A stretch of 64,000 nucleotides of DNA from Melioribacteraceae bacterium (GCA_023230485.1 JALNXG010000010.1:1-64000), one strand, 5' to 3'. Positions 27,027-36,311 are shown, counted from the first letter of the stretch. The notes: generated from the letters alone by a model not told the origin. A program made the numbers and translations.

Positions 27027-27755
27027 TTAAAGTGGGAATCCAACATTTAACTGAATAGAAGTAATTATACTTCCTTTTTCTATTAATGGACTTTCATTGT
27101 TTGGATATAATAAGTTTTGATTGTAACTAAAATTATTAATTTTATAGAAGGAGTAATATGCTCCTCCTTCAAGACTAATATAATCAGGTATAATATGTAA
27201 AATAAATCCCGAACCTACAAAATAGGAGAGATTATTATCAGGATTTTCGTAATCGATATCTGAAATAACTTCATTATTTATAATTGTTTGATGATTATAA
27301 TTCGGTGTATAAAAAGAGAATCCACCTTCTACAACTTTTAGATCTAAAAACGAGAATATTGGTAATCCTAAATCAATTGCAACATTCCAATTATTCATCG
27401 TTAATTCATATTTTTCATTAGTGAAACTGCCACCAACTAAATTAGATATTTTCTTTTCCTCTTTGAAAAATTGATAATAAATCTTAGTAGAGAAAAAGAA
27501 TGATTCAAATCGTGCGCGGAATATATTTCCACCAATCTTAAATCCTGAACCAGTTTTGAATGTTATCTTTGAATCCAGACCTGCGTATTGGCTATTGATA
27601 AGACTATTTAGGTTGTCCACCTTGTAATTCATCTGCGAATAGCCACCAATAAAACCGGATAAACCAAGGCATCCAAACCCAAACGATTGAGCTTCAATAC
27701 TTGTGCTATAAATTAATGCAAATACTATAAAAAACTTAAACTTATTTTTTATCAT
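27027..27755 (-). CDS. Predicted outer-membrane beta-barrel protein, function unknown
   Basis: 242 residues with a signal peptide (cleavage probably after SIEAQ near residue 23). The rest alternates polar and aromatic residues in strand-sized blocks (FKIGGNIFRARFESFFFSTKIYY, YISLEGGAYYSFYK) typical of an 8- to 10-strand outer-membrane barrel. I do not recognise the family. It overlaps the MFS gene by 14 bases and is followed 12 bases later by the aminopeptidase gene, so it is probably co-expressed with peptide-utilisation genes. Confidence 0.7.
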   Translation of the reverse strand: MIKNKFKFFIVFALIYSTSIEAQSFGFGCLGLSGFIGGYSQMNYKVDNLNSLINSQYAGLDSKITFKTGSGFKIGGNIFRARFESFFFSTKIYYQFFKEEKKISNLVGGSFTNEKYELTMNNWNVAIDLGLPIFSFLDLKVVEGGFSFYTPNYNHQTIINNEVISDIDYENPDNNLSYFVGSGFILHIIPDYISLEGGAYYSFYKINNFSYNQNLLYPNNESPLIEKGSIITSIQLNVGFPL

Positions 27756-29004
27756 TTAATATTCCTTTTTCCAATCCATGACCTGTTGCAGAAGTTTCAC
27801 TGCGCCATAAACTGAATGCAAAAAACAATCCAAAAAATCCTAATGTAGAAAAGAACCACATTCCTAAGGTATAACTCCCACTATAATCATTTGCCCAGCC
27901 AATTACAAAATTAAAAAATGCTAACCCAATATTCTGTATCATTGTCATTAATCCATAACCGGTTCCAAGTTTAGCTTCAGGGACAATAATTGCTACCGAA
28001 GGCCACATTACAGCAGGTATTAATGAAAACGAAATCCCCATTATTATCATTGGAATATATAAAGGAATTTCAGTATATGCCATAATTAAATAAACAGGTA
28101 TCAGTAATAATGACCCCAACATCATTAATTTAGCCCTATGACCCACGTAATCGGAGGCTAATCCAAATAAAGGAGTGAGAATCATTGCTGCTAGTGTAAG
28201 AATACTGGAAAGGAATCCACCATATTCACGTGTTGCTCCATGAACATCCATAAAAAACTTAACAGCAAATGTTTGAAATGGGAATATGCCAGAATAAAAA
28301 GTAACACACAATAGAACTACAAACCAATAAGAACGCGAGAAAGAAAATATCTCTTTGAAATTAATTTTATCCTGATTAGACGTACTACCTAAATTATAAT
28401 TTTTCTCGGCAAAGAAATCCATACCGAAATAAATTATTGCCGAAACTATCGAAATAGTTCCGGCAATTAATGCTAAGAATAAAGGATCTTTATAACTTTC
28501 ATAGAATGCTCTTCCCCATGTAGGAGAATTTAAAGCAGCAAAAGAACCTAATCGAGCAATCGTCAGATTCAATCCAAAGGCAAATGATAATTGTTTACCT
28601 TTAAACCAACGACCTATCACAGTAGTAATAGCTACTATCATCGATTCTGCACCAAGCCCGAATATTAATCTACCGGTTGCCATTACTACTAAATCATTAC
28701 CCATAAAGGTAACGAAGGCTCCTAAGAAGCAGAGAGCTGTAAAAATAAGGGTTGATATCCTAGTACCAATTCTATCAATAATAATTCCACCTATTAATAC
28801 CATAAAGATATTTGGAAGACTATATATCCCCTGCAATAAGCCAATATTCGCATCGGTAAAGTTTAATTGTTTCGATAAAAGATCAGCCAGTGGACTAATA
28901 CTATCATATATATAATAATTACCAAATTGAGCAATACTTATTATTAATAATACTATCCACCTAAAAACAGCTGATGGCTCTTTATACTTGCTTTGAGTAT
29001 TCAA
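27742..29004 (-). CDS. MFS transporter
   Basis: 420-residue major facilitator with about 12 membrane spans. The loop 2-3 signature GGIIIDRIGTRIS and its counterpart after helix 8 (LASDYVGHRAKL) are visible. The first loop carries SPLADLLSKQLNFTDANIGLLQGIYSLPN, common in general MFS permeases. Substrate cannot be read. It starts 14 bases after pepD and overlaps the outer-membrane protein gene, so a peptide, amino-acid or dipeptide-related substrate is a guess from context. Confidence 0.85.
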   Translation of the reverse strand: MNTQSKYKEPSAVFRWIVLLIISIAQFGNYYIYDSISPLADLLSKQLNFTDANIGLLQGIYSLPNIFMVLIGGIIIDRIGTRISTLIFTALCFLGAFVTFMGNDLVVMATGRLIFGLGAESMIVAITTVIGRWFKGKQLSFAFGLNLTIARLGSFAALNSPTWGRAFYESYKDPLFLALIAGTISIVSAIIYFGMDFFAEKNYNLGSTSNQDKINFKEIFSFSRSYWFVVLLCVTFYSGIFPFQTFAVKFFMDVHGATREYGGFLSSILTLAAMILTPLFGLASDYVGHRAKLMMLGSLLLIPVYLIMAYTEIPLYIPMIIMGISFSLIPAVMWPSVAIIVPEAKLGTGYGLMTMIQNIGLAFFNFVIGWANDYSGSYTLGMWFFSTLGFFGLFFAFSLWRSETSATGHGLEKGILNDKK

Positions 29005-29018
29005 TTTAAATCCTATTT

Positions 29019-30479
29019 TCAGATTGAAGGAACATTTTTAAGTGAATTAACTAAAAGATCCCAGAATTTATTTACGGTACTAATCTGAACTTTTTCATCA
29101 GGTGAATGTGGATTCATAATCGTAGGTCCAAAAGAGATCATATCCATATCAGGATATCTCTCTTTAATAATTCCACACTCTAAACCGGCATGAATTGCTT
29201 TAATATCCGGTTCTTTTTTGTATTTCTTTTTAAATTCACTTTTCAATACTTTCAATCCGGTAGATTTTAAATCAGGCTGCCATCCGGGATAACTATCTCC
29301 ATGAGTTACTTCAGCACCGGTCAATTGGAATACGGTTGCTACCATTGCTGTAGTATCTCTTTTCTCGCTTTCAATAGAGCTTCTTTGACTTGTTGTTACA
29401 AATATACCTTTTGGTTTTGTTTCTACCACTGCGAGGTTTGTAGAGGTCTGTACTAGTCCATCAATCTCCATACTCATCTTCTGGACACCATTAGCAACTG
29501 TATAAAGTCCTTTCAACATATTATTAGTCGTTTTCTTATCCATTACTTTTGCTTTAGATAAAGATTTTTTAACTTCAACTAAAAATCCTTCTTCTACAAA
29601 AGAAATTTCATTTTTCACAACTGCTGCAAAAGCGGATATTGCTTCTTGAACAGCTTCTACATTTTTATTAGGGACTCTAATTGATGCAAAACTTTCTCTT
29701 GGGATTGCATTATGCTTGCTTCCCCCATTAATAGAAACCAATCGCGCACTGTACTTATCGCTTAATTCTAAAAGTAAGCGAACAATTATTTTAATTGAAT
29801 TTCCTCTTCCTGAATTAATATCTAATCCTGAATGTCCGCCTCTTAATCCTTTTATAGTAATTGCTAAAGCAGTCGTATTAGCAGGAGTAGCTTCCATTTT
29901 TGGTTTGTAAGTTGCATATGTATTTTGTCCGCCTGCGCAACCTATATAAAGTGCTTCATCTTCTGAATCAAGATTGAATAATATTTTTGAATCTAAGAAC
30001 CCCGGTTTTAATGCTTGAGCACCATTTAGACCTGTTTCTTCATCAAGAGTAAAAAGAGCTTCAATCGGACCAAGATTTAATTCATCTGATTCTAATATTG
30101 CTAAAGCAGAAGCAACACCAATTCCGTTATCAGCACCTAATGTAGTTCCTCTTGCTTTTACCCAATCACCATCGATATAATAATCAACAGGGTCTTTTAA
30201 GAAATCATGTTTTACATCGGAATTTTTTTCAGGAACTATATCTAAATGTCCTTGCAAAACAACTGGTGTTAATTTCTCTTTTCCCGGTGATGCAGGTTTT
30301 ATTACAACTATATTTCCGAATGAATCAACTTTCGTTTCAAGCTTTTTATCTTTTGCAAATTTTAAGACATATTCTGCGGCTTTTTCTTCATGTCTTGAAG
30401 GACGTGGGATGTTGCATAAATTTTCGAAATGCTTCCATACTAATTGTGGTTTTAATTCTGCTAATTTGTTAGCCATCAT
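29019..30479 (-). CDS. pepD: Aminoacyl-histidine dipeptidase (beta-Ala-His/Xaa-His dipeptidase)
   Basis: Cytoplasmic metallopeptidase of family M20C, 486 residues, cleaving Xaa-His and other dipeptides. Metal-site motifs are intact: VLQGHLDIVPE (about 77-87), TLGADNGIGVASAL (about 115-128) and TLDEETGLNGAQAL (about 145-158, catalytic Glu pair), then LDSEDEALYIGCAGG and the dimerisation-domain RGGHSGLDI. Its start overlaps the PqqD-like gene by 11 bp. With the OPT transporter two genes upstream and an aminopeptidase three genes downstream, it completes a route from oligopeptide to amino acids. Confidence 0.93.
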   Translation of the reverse strand: MMANKLAELKPQLVWKHFENLCNIPRPSRHEEKAAEYVLKFAKDKKLETKVDSFGNIVVIKPASPGKEKLTPVVLQGHLDIVPEKNSDVKHDFLKDPVDYYIDGDWVKARGTTLGADNGIGVASALAILESDELNLGPIEALFTLDEETGLNGAQALKPGFLDSKILFNLDSEDEALYIGCAGGQNTYATYKPKMEATPANTTALAITIKGLRGGHSGLDINSGRGNSIKIIVRLLLELSDKYSARLVSINGGSKHNAIPRESFASIRVPNKNVEAVQEAISAFAAVVKNEISFVEEGFLVEVKKSLSKAKVMDKKTTNNMLKGLYTVANGVQKMSMEIDGLVQTSTNLAVVETKPKGIFVTTSQRSSIESEKRDTTAMVATVFQLTGAEVTHGDSYPGWQPDLKSTGLKVLKSEFKKKYKKEPDIKAIHAGLECGIIKERYPDMDMISFGPTIMNPHSPDEKVQISTVNKFWDLLVNSLKNVPSI

Positions 30480-30846
30480 AAACTCCTGTTATTTCTTTAA
30501 ATGTAATTAAACCGCCATCATAAAGATTCAAAATAAATTTTGATAATCTGTCTTCAGCGGGTTCTACTTTTTCACCAAATACTTCTTTTAATGAAATTAC
30601 TATATCTGAAACTTTACTTTGACCATCCATTTCACGAAATACCTGAGAACCAAATTCATCTAACTTTAATTTAATCTCGGGTGTTTTTAATCGTGGTACC
30701 AAAAATTTTACAAGAATTTTATTCCTGAATTTTGGTATATGGATAGTAACAAGACCATCGTTATCAGTAATTCTATAAACCTTTTTGGGAATCATATCTA
30801 AAGTATTTTTCCCTTTAAGGACTTTTCTTCTTTCAAAAAAATTCAT
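30469..30846 (-). CDS. PqqD-like peptide-binding domain protein
   Basis: 125 residues from the ATG at 30846 (MNFFERRKVLKGKNTLD); an earlier in-frame start would begin inside the end of the transporter gene and a hairpin, so I reject it. The region FRNKILVKFLVPRLKTPEIKLKLDEFGSQVFREMDGQSKVSDIVISLKE...EDRLSKFILNLYDGGLI has the winged-helix PqqD pattern (LDEFG..VW..IDG...). PqqD domains bind peptide substrates of radical-SAM enzymes in RiPP synthesis; no such enzyme is nearby, so its partner is unknown. It lies between OPT and PepD. Confidence 0.75.
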   Translation of the reverse strand: MNFFERRKVLKGKNTLDMIPKKVYRITDNDGLVTIHIPKFRNKILVKFLVPRLKTPEIKLKLDEFGSQVFREMDGQSKVSDIVISLKEVFGEKVEPAEDRLSKFILNLYDGGLITFKEITGVYDG

Positions 30847-30860
30847 AATAATATATAAGG

Positions 30861-30882
30861 GGGACCGGAATATACCGGTCCC
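30861..30882 (-). terminator. Hairpin between OPT and PqqD-like genes
   Basis: Perfect 8-bp stem GGGACCGG / CCGGTCCC with a 6-base loop, 11 bases after the OPT stop codon. There is no T-run on the leftward strand, so it may be an attenuating or mRNA-stabilising hairpin rather than a full terminator. Confidence 0.5.
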
Positions 30883-30892
30883 TAATTTTAAG

Positions 30893-32842
30893 TTACATTG
30901 ATACTTGTGGAGGTGCAGGTTCATCCGGCTTGCCTGCTTTTTTTATTGGGAATACAACTAATAAAGCAGCAACCAAACCAAGTACTATCAAGCTTATCCA
31001 AAATGAAGGTACTTCAAAAATATGAGGCACAGGTATCTCTTTGAATGCGAGAGCCGCAAAGACCAAGCCGATAAGAGCCTCCCCTGCTATAAGTCCTGCT
31101 GCTATTAATACTCCTGAGTTTTCCACTCTTGTTTTTTGAGCTTCATTAAACTTTCTCTTTTCGTTCTGTCTTTCAACTAAACCTTTAATCAATCCACCAA
31201 CGAAAATTGCAAAGGTTGTTCCTAATGGTAAATACATACCAACCGATACTAACATTGGGCTTTTAATATTCATCATTATAAAAGCAACACCCATTAACAT
31301 CCCTGTGAAGATTAATATCCATTCCATATCGCCGGCAACAATACCTTTAGATAGAATAGCCATTAAGCTTGCTTGGGGAGCCGGAAGTCTTTCACCACCG
31401 AAACCTGTACCACCCATTTTAATATCGCCTTCATGTAAAATCAAAAGCGGTATAAACATAACTGCTGCGGAAAGAGCGATACCAATTAGATCTCCTACCT
31501 GCATTTTCCAAGGAGTTCCTCCAAGTAAATGACCGGCTTTTAAATCCTGAAGCATCTCGCCTGCTACTGCTGCTGCAACACAAACTACCGCTGCAACACC
31601 TAGTACTGCGGCTACTCCCGTCATACCTTTCATTCCTAATGCTACCATTAATAATGCAGCCACTACTAATGTAGATAATGTTAAACCGGAAATTGGATTA
31701 TTACTTGAACCAATAATTCCTACAAGATAACCGGAAACGGCTGCAAAGAAAAATCCTGCTACTATCATTACAATGGTTGCTACTAATGCAGCTACTACAT
31801 CTTGAGCAAAGTAGTTATAGATGAAAAATGTGGCAACACCTGTTAATGCAATTCCTGCCATCACCCATTTGAAAGGAATATCTTTTTCAATTCTATCTTC
31901 TACTACTGAACCTGTTGCAGCTTTTTTTGCATCGCTAACAGATCTTTTAATTCCGGTAGCTAAATTTTTTCTCATTTTGAATAATGTAAATCCAGCTCCT
32001 ACTAACATACCACCAATAGCTATTGGACGCACGTAATCTTTCCATACTTGAGTAATAGTTTGTACCCAATCCATTCCTTCCATCGGTGTATTACCAAATT
32101 TGAAGTAAGCAATAATAGGTGCTAATAAGCCCCAAGCGATAACTCCACCTGAAAAGTTTAATGCTGCTAATCTTGGTCCAATAATATAACCAACACCCAT
32201 ATAAGCAGGACTAACATCAGGAGATTTTAATAAGATATTTCCTTTTGTAAGACTTACTAAGTAATCTGCTGATCGAGCAAATAATCTAAACTGACTAAGA
32301 GCTTCGATAAGTGCACCAACACCCATAGCTCCAAATAAATATTTAGAACCCTCACCGCTTCTTTGACCTGCTTTATGAATTTCTGCTGCGGCTACTGATT
32401 CGGGATAAGGTAATTCAACATCTTCAACCATCACTCTTCTAAGAAGAGCAACGAACATTATACCAAGAACACCACCTGCCGCCATAATTGCAGCCGAAAT
32501 AAAATAGTTCCAAGGTGTATAAAATGGTACCCAGATTCCTGCAATGTAAAATGCAGGGATTGTAAATATCGCACCAGCCGCAATCGATTCACCTATCGAT
32601 CCAACTGTACGAGCAAAATTTTCTTCTAATATCGTACCCTTAAATATCTTGATCAATGCCATTCCAATAACAGCAGCCGGATATGTAGCGGCAATCGTCA
32701 TTCCTGCTTTCAATCCTAAGTATGCGTTCGCAGCTCCTAAGACTACAGCTAGCACAAGACCTATTATCAGTGCCTTTACTGTAAACTCAGCCATATTTGT
32801 TTCCGAAGATACAAAGGGAACGAACTTTCTCGGTTCAGCCAT
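30893..32842 (-). CDS. OPT-family oligopeptide transporter
   Basis: 649-residue inner-membrane transporter with about 14-16 hydrophobic spans. The start fits the OPT family: FTVKALIIGLVLAVVLGAANAYLGLKAGMTIAATYPAAVIGMAL, then NFARTVGSIGESIAAGAIFTIPAF and PYPESVAAAEIHKAG, all conserved landmarks. The ATG follows AGGAGAG. Bacterial OPT members carry oligopeptides or metal chelates. The next genes encode dipeptidase and aminopeptidase, which favours peptides here (inference). Confidence 0.92.
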   Translation of the reverse strand: MAEPRKFVPFVSSETNMAEFTVKALIIGLVLAVVLGAANAYLGLKAGMTIAATYPAAVIGMALIKIFKGTILEENFARTVGSIGESIAAGAIFTIPAFYIAGIWVPFYTPWNYFISAAIMAAGGVLGIMFVALLRRVMVEDVELPYPESVAAAEIHKAGQRSGEGSKYLFGAMGVGALIEALSQFRLFARSADYLVSLTKGNILLKSPDVSPAYMGVGYIIGPRLAALNFSGGVIAWGLLAPIIAYFKFGNTPMEGMDWVQTITQVWKDYVRPIAIGGMLVGAGFTLFKMRKNLATGIKRSVSDAKKAATGSVVEDRIEKDIPFKWVMAGIALTGVATFFIYNYFAQDVVAALVATIVMIVAGFFFAAVSGYLVGIIGSSNNPISGLTLSTLVVAALLMVALGMKGMTGVAAVLGVAAVVCVAAAVAGEMLQDLKAGHLLGGTPWKMQVGDLIGIALSAAVMFIPLLILHEGDIKMGGTGFGGERLPAPQASLMAILSKGIVAGDMEWILIFTGMLMGVAFIMMNIKSPMLVSVGMYLPLGTTFAIFVGGLIKGLVERQNEKRKFNEAQKTRVENSGVLIAAGLIAGEALIGLVFAALAFKEIPVPHIFEVPSFWISLIVLGLVAALLVVFPIKKAGKPDEPAPPQVSM

Positions 32843-32881
32843 ATTTCTCTCCTATGTGGTATTAAGTATATAAAGATAATT

Positions 32882-32903
32882 ATCTGTTAAATATATAACA
32901 GAT
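32882..32903. other. Inverted repeat upstream of the OPT gene
   Basis: Perfect 8-base arms ATCTGTTA / TAACAGAT around a 6-base centre, 40-61 bases upstream of the OPT start and 32 bases past the stop of the TIGR02757 gene. It could be an operator for the transporter gene or a weak terminator for the preceding one; the sequence alone does not decide. Confidence 0.4.
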
Positions 32904-32934
32904 TATTTAGCGGTTCAACTCTTTTCTTATTTAA

Positions 32935-33729
32935 TTAAAAATTTAGTTTCCTCATTCCTATATGACAAATTGCAAAATCATACTTTACAGAATCATTCTT
33001 GTCATATTTTTTTAAATTATTTGTTATCTCTTCTGCCATTTTCCAATTAGCTATTTTTTGATTTGTTAATTTTAATTGTGTGCAAACTTTGTGAATATGA
33101 GTATCGACTGGTATAACTAATTGTGATGGTGATACCTCATGCCATAGACCGAAATCAAGATCATCGCTGCGCACCATCCACCTTAAGAATAGATTCATTC
33201 TTTTACAAGCACTTCCTTTATAAGGATCGGGAAACATAAATTCTATGCTTCTTCTTTTCCCCGAATTTTTTGGAAACATATTTTTTAGTGATAGAGAAAA
33301 GAAATGGATCGAATCCTTTAATGTGGTCGCATCCGGAAAATAATATAAAAGAAAAAGATTTTTTAAACTGCCATAACTTTCAAAAATATTTTTTATTGCT
33401 AATACGAGATCAACCGAATCTTGCCCATCAAAGAAGCGATGCTTTACTACTGAAAAATCTTTTGTGATCTTTTTAGATGAAGATTCAAGAATGTAACTAT
33501 AAGGGGAATCTCCAAAAATAGAATGGATTTTTTCCAAAACTATGATAATTTGTTTAAGATTACCATAAGCATATATAGAGGAAATAAAAGCAGATATTTC
33601 CCTGTCATAAATATGAGTATATCTATGCGGGAACTGGAGAGGATCAGGTATCAATTTACTGAAATCAAATTCCTTATAATGGTAATCTAATTTTCGTTTT
33701 AATTGAATTGAGTATCCATTTTTCTTCAA
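32935..33729 (-). CDS. TIGR02757 (DUF2400) family protein
   Basis: 264 residues matching the TIGR02757 family in length and landmarks: DPLQFPHRY near residue 32, ISAFISSIYAYGN, then NLFLRWMVRSDD.DFGLW near residue 180, VIPVDTHIHKV and the C-terminal KYDFAICHIGMRK. The VDTH and helix-rich layout resemble the HhH/endonuclease III-like fold, which suggests DNA binding, but the function is not known to me. It is 5 bases after pdxJ on the same strand. Confidence 0.85.
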   Translation of the reverse strand: MKKNGYSIQLKRKLDYHYKEFDFSKLIPDPLQFPHRYTHIYDREISAFISSIYAYGNLKQIIIVLEKIHSIFGDSPYSYILESSSKKITKDFSVVKHRFFDGQDSVDLVLAIKNIFESYGSLKNLFLLYYFPDATTLKDSIHFFSLSLKNMFPKNSGKRRSIEFMFPDPYKGSACKRMNLFLRWMVRSDDLDFGLWHEVSPSQLVIPVDTHIHKVCTQLKLTNQKIANWKMAEEITNNLKKYDKNDSVKYDFAICHIGMRKLNF

Positions 33730-33734
33730 AAATA

Positions 33735-34451
33735 TTATTTCCTATTAATTAGATTAATCATATCTCTTATTGCTACATCGAGACCGGAAAATAAAGCACG
33801 AGCAATCACTGCATGTCCAATACTTACTTCATCAATATCCTCTATCAAAACAAAATTTTTGATATTGAGATAATCTAATCCATGTCCGGCATTGACTCCC
33901 ATACCCAATTTTTTAGCATGTTTAGCCGCAATTCTGATTCTTTCTAATTCTTCAAAAACATCGTCTTCTATAATTGCATTTGCATAAACTCCTGTATGTA
34001 TTTCAATATAATCTGCGTTAATTTCAGAAGCTGCATCGATCTGATTAATATCCGGCTCGATAAATAACGACACTGGAATATCAGCTTCGTGTAATCTTTC
34101 AATTGCATTTTTATATTGTTTAATGTTATCGATTACATTAAGCCCACCCTCGGTTGTAAGCTCTACTCTTTTTTCAGGAACAAGTGTTGCCAAGTCCGGA
34201 CCAATCTCACAGGCAATCTGAATAATTTCATCAACTGCCGCCATTTCAAGATCAAGTTTCGTTGTAACTAATTCCCTAAGAAGCTTTACGTCTCTATCGT
34301 TAATATGTCTTCTATCTTCACGTAAATGAACAACTATTCCATCAACACCCGACTGTTCCGCGATTAAAGCAAATGCTATCGGATCAGGTTGAACTTCGCC
34401 TCTTGCATTTCTAACTGTTGCAACATGATCTATATTTAAACTGAATTTCAT
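33735..34451 (-). CDS. pdxJ: Pyridoxine 5'-phosphate synthase
   Basis: TIM-barrel enzyme joining 1-deoxyxylulose 5-phosphate and 3-amino-2-oxopropyl phosphate to form pyridoxine 5'-phosphate (DXP-dependent B6 route). Signature LNIDHVATVRNARG at the N-terminus, DGIVVHLREDRRHI, MAAVDEI, VPEKRVELTTEGGL and GVNAGHGL are all present. I choose the ATG at 34451 (MKFSLNIDH), preceded by AGAGGTG; the GTG two codons upstream is part of that ribosome site. Standard length of 238 residues. Confidence 0.95.
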   Translation of the reverse strand: MKFSLNIDHVATVRNARGEVQPDPIAFALIAEQSGVDGIVVHLREDRRHINDRDVKLLRELVTTKLDLEMAAVDEIIQIACEIGPDLATLVPEKRVELTTEGGLNVIDNIKQYKNAIERLHEADIPVSLFIEPDINQIDAASEINADYIEIHTGVYANAIIEDDVFEELERIRIAAKHAKKLGMGVNAGHGLDYLNIKNFVLIEDIDEVSIGHAVIARALFSGLDVAIRDMINLINRK

Positions 34452-34474
34452 ATTCACCTCTATTTTATTTTAAT

Positions 34475-34490
34475 GCCGGAGATATCCGGC
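34475..34490 (-). other. Hairpin between aldehyde dehydrogenase and pdxJ genes
   Basis: GCCGGA / TCCGGC stem with loop GATA; flanking TTATTTTA and TAAAATAA can extend it across a short internal mismatch. No T-run on the leftward strand, so processing or partial termination between the two genes is more likely than a complete stop. Confidence 0.45.
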
Positions 34491-34517
34491 TCTAAAATAA
34501 ACAACTTATTACATTAA

Positions 34518-36050
34518 TTAAATATCAAATTTAATTCCCTGCGCAAGCGGAAGAGTAGTTCCATAATTTATTGTGTTTGTCTGTCGGCGCATATAAGCTT
34601 TCCAAGCATCAGAACCCGATTCTCTTCCACCACCAGTTTCCTTTTCACCACCGAAAGCGCCACCAATTTCAGCACCTGAAGTTCCAATATTTACATTTGC
34701 AATTCCACAGTCCGAACCGGCTGCTGATAAGAAATACTCTGCTTCTCTTAAATTATTCGTAAATATTGAAGATGACAATCCTTGAACAACATCATTCTGA
34801 ATATCAACTGCATTACATACATCGCCTTTATATTTTATTAAATATAGTATTGGTGCAAATGTTTCTTCTTGAACAATCTTAAAGTTATTCGCCGCCTCTA
34901 CTAATGCAGGTTCAACATAACATTCTGATACATATTTCTCACCTGATAATACTTTACCACCAAATAATATTTTGCCACCTTCTTTTTTAACTTCTTTTAA
35001 TGCATGAACAAATTCTTGAACTGCACCTTTATCGATAAGTGGACCAACATGATTTTCCGAATTAAGAGGATCACCAATTTTCAATGATTTATATGCTTTT
35101 ACTAAAGACGCTTTTACTTTGTCATAAATCGATTCATGAATAATTAATCTTCTTGTAGTAGTACATCTTTGTCCTGCAGTACCGACTGCACCAAAAACAA
35201 TTGCAGGAATTGCAATTTTTAGATCGGCTTCCGGAGTAAGTATAATAGCATTATTACCACCTAGCTCTAAAATAGCTCTTCCGAATCGTGCTGCAATTAC
35301 TTCTGCCGCATGTCTTCCAATTGCAGTAGAACCTGTAATAGAAACGAGCGGTATTCTTTTATCATTGATCAATTTTTCGCCTACGATAGAACCTTTACCA
35401 ACTATCAATGAGAATAATCCTTCAGGTAAGTTGTTCTTTTTAATTACACCCTGAATAAGATTTTGAACTGCGATTGCTGTTAGTGGCACTTTAGAAGATG
35501 GTTTCCAAATACTTGCATTACCACAAACGGCTGATAACATTGTATTCCATGCCCATACTGCTACCGGAAAATTAAATGCTGTAATTACTCCAACTACGCC
35601 TAATGGTTGATACTGATCATACATTCTATGATTATCTCTTTCAGAGTGCATTGTAAATCCATAAAGCTGTCTCGAAAGTCCAACGGCAAAATCACATATA
35701 TCAATCATTTCCTGAACTTCACCCAAACCTTCCTGCAGTGATTTACCCATCTCATAAGAAACTAATGTTCCTAAAGGTTCTTTATTTGCTCTAAGAACAT
35801 CACCGATTTGTCTAACAATTTCACCTCTCTTCGGTGCAGGGACACAACGCCATTGAAGATATGCTTGATGTGCTTTCTCCATTAAAAAATTATAATCCTG
35901 CTCTGATGCTTGATATACCGATGCAATATACTTTCCATCAACCGGCGAATAAATATCTAACTCACCTTGATCTTTTGTACTAAACCAACTTACACCGGTT
36001 GATGCTCCTAAATTCTTTTTTGAAATACCTAACTTTTTTAATAAATTCAT
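34518..36050 (-). CDS. Aldehyde dehydrogenase, ALDH7 type (aminoadipate semialdehyde/P6C dehydrogenase)
   Basis: 510-residue NAD(P)-dependent aldehyde dehydrogenase. Cofactor and catalytic motifs: GVVGVITAFNFPVAVWAWNT, SITGSTAIGRHA, ELGGNNAII (general base Glu) and AGQRCTTTRRL (nucleophile Cys). The ending, ETGGGRESGSDAWKAYMRRQTNTINY, is typical of the ALDH7/antiquitin group, which oxidises alpha-aminoadipic semialdehyde. It diverges from a lysine 6-aminotransferase gene that would produce exactly this substrate, so it very probably works as the second step of lysine breakdown to 2-aminoadipate. Confidence 0.88.
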   Translation of the reverse strand: MNLLKKLGISKKNLGASTGVSWFSTKDQGELDIYSPVDGKYIASVYQASEQDYNFLMEKAHQAYLQWRCVPAPKRGEIVRQIGDVLRANKEPLGTLVSYEMGKSLQEGLGEVQEMIDICDFAVGLSRQLYGFTMHSERDNHRMYDQYQPLGVVGVITAFNFPVAVWAWNTMLSAVCGNASIWKPSSKVPLTAIAVQNLIQGVIKKNNLPEGLFSLIVGKGSIVGEKLINDKRIPLVSITGSTAIGRHAAEVIAARFGRAILELGGNNAIILTPEADLKIAIPAIVFGAVGTAGQRCTTTRRLIIHESIYDKVKASLVKAYKSLKIGDPLNSENHVGPLIDKGAVQEFVHALKEVKKEGGKILFGGKVLSGEKYVSECYVEPALVEAANNFKIVQEETFAPILYLIKYKGDVCNAVDIQNDVVQGLSSSIFTNNLREAEYFLSAAGSDCGIANVNIGTSGAEIGGAFGGEKETGGGRESGSDAWKAYMRRQTNTINYGTTLPLAQGIKFDI

Positions 36051-36227
36051 ATAGTCCTCTTTAAAATGTTCGTTGTGTGGTAAAATTAAAGATATTACTG
36101 TATTATTACCAAATAGAATATAATTTTTATTTAGTTGTTACTTTAGAAAAATATTATTAATTAAGAATATAATGAAAATAAAAAACTTTAAAAAACTTAC
36201 CGGAAGACGAGACCTAAAAAGCTACCT

Positions 36228-36307
36228 CTGTTCACGCTTTGAACAGCCTTACTAAACTGTGTTCCCCCCACTATTAAACTAATTTAAAAATTCAACCTTA
36301 GGGGAGC
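36228..36307 (+). promoter_or_regulatory. Structured 5' leader of the lysine aminotransferase gene
   Basis: Perfect stem CTGTTCA / TGAACAG (36228-36234, 36240-36246). Part of its right arm, GAACA, can alternatively pair with TGTTC (36260-36264). GTTCCCC (36261-36267) can pair with GGGGAGC (36301-36307), which contains the ribosome site of the next gene. This is enough for an on/off translation switch. I recognise no known riboswitch class; the lysine riboswitch consensus is not present. Function is inference. Confidence 0.35.
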
Positions 36308-36311
36308 TAAC

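Noticed and set aside
36181..36311. Lysine riboswitch (L-box) before lat
   Set aside because: The conserved L-box core sequences are not present; only generic hairpins are seen, so I list it as an unclassified leader.
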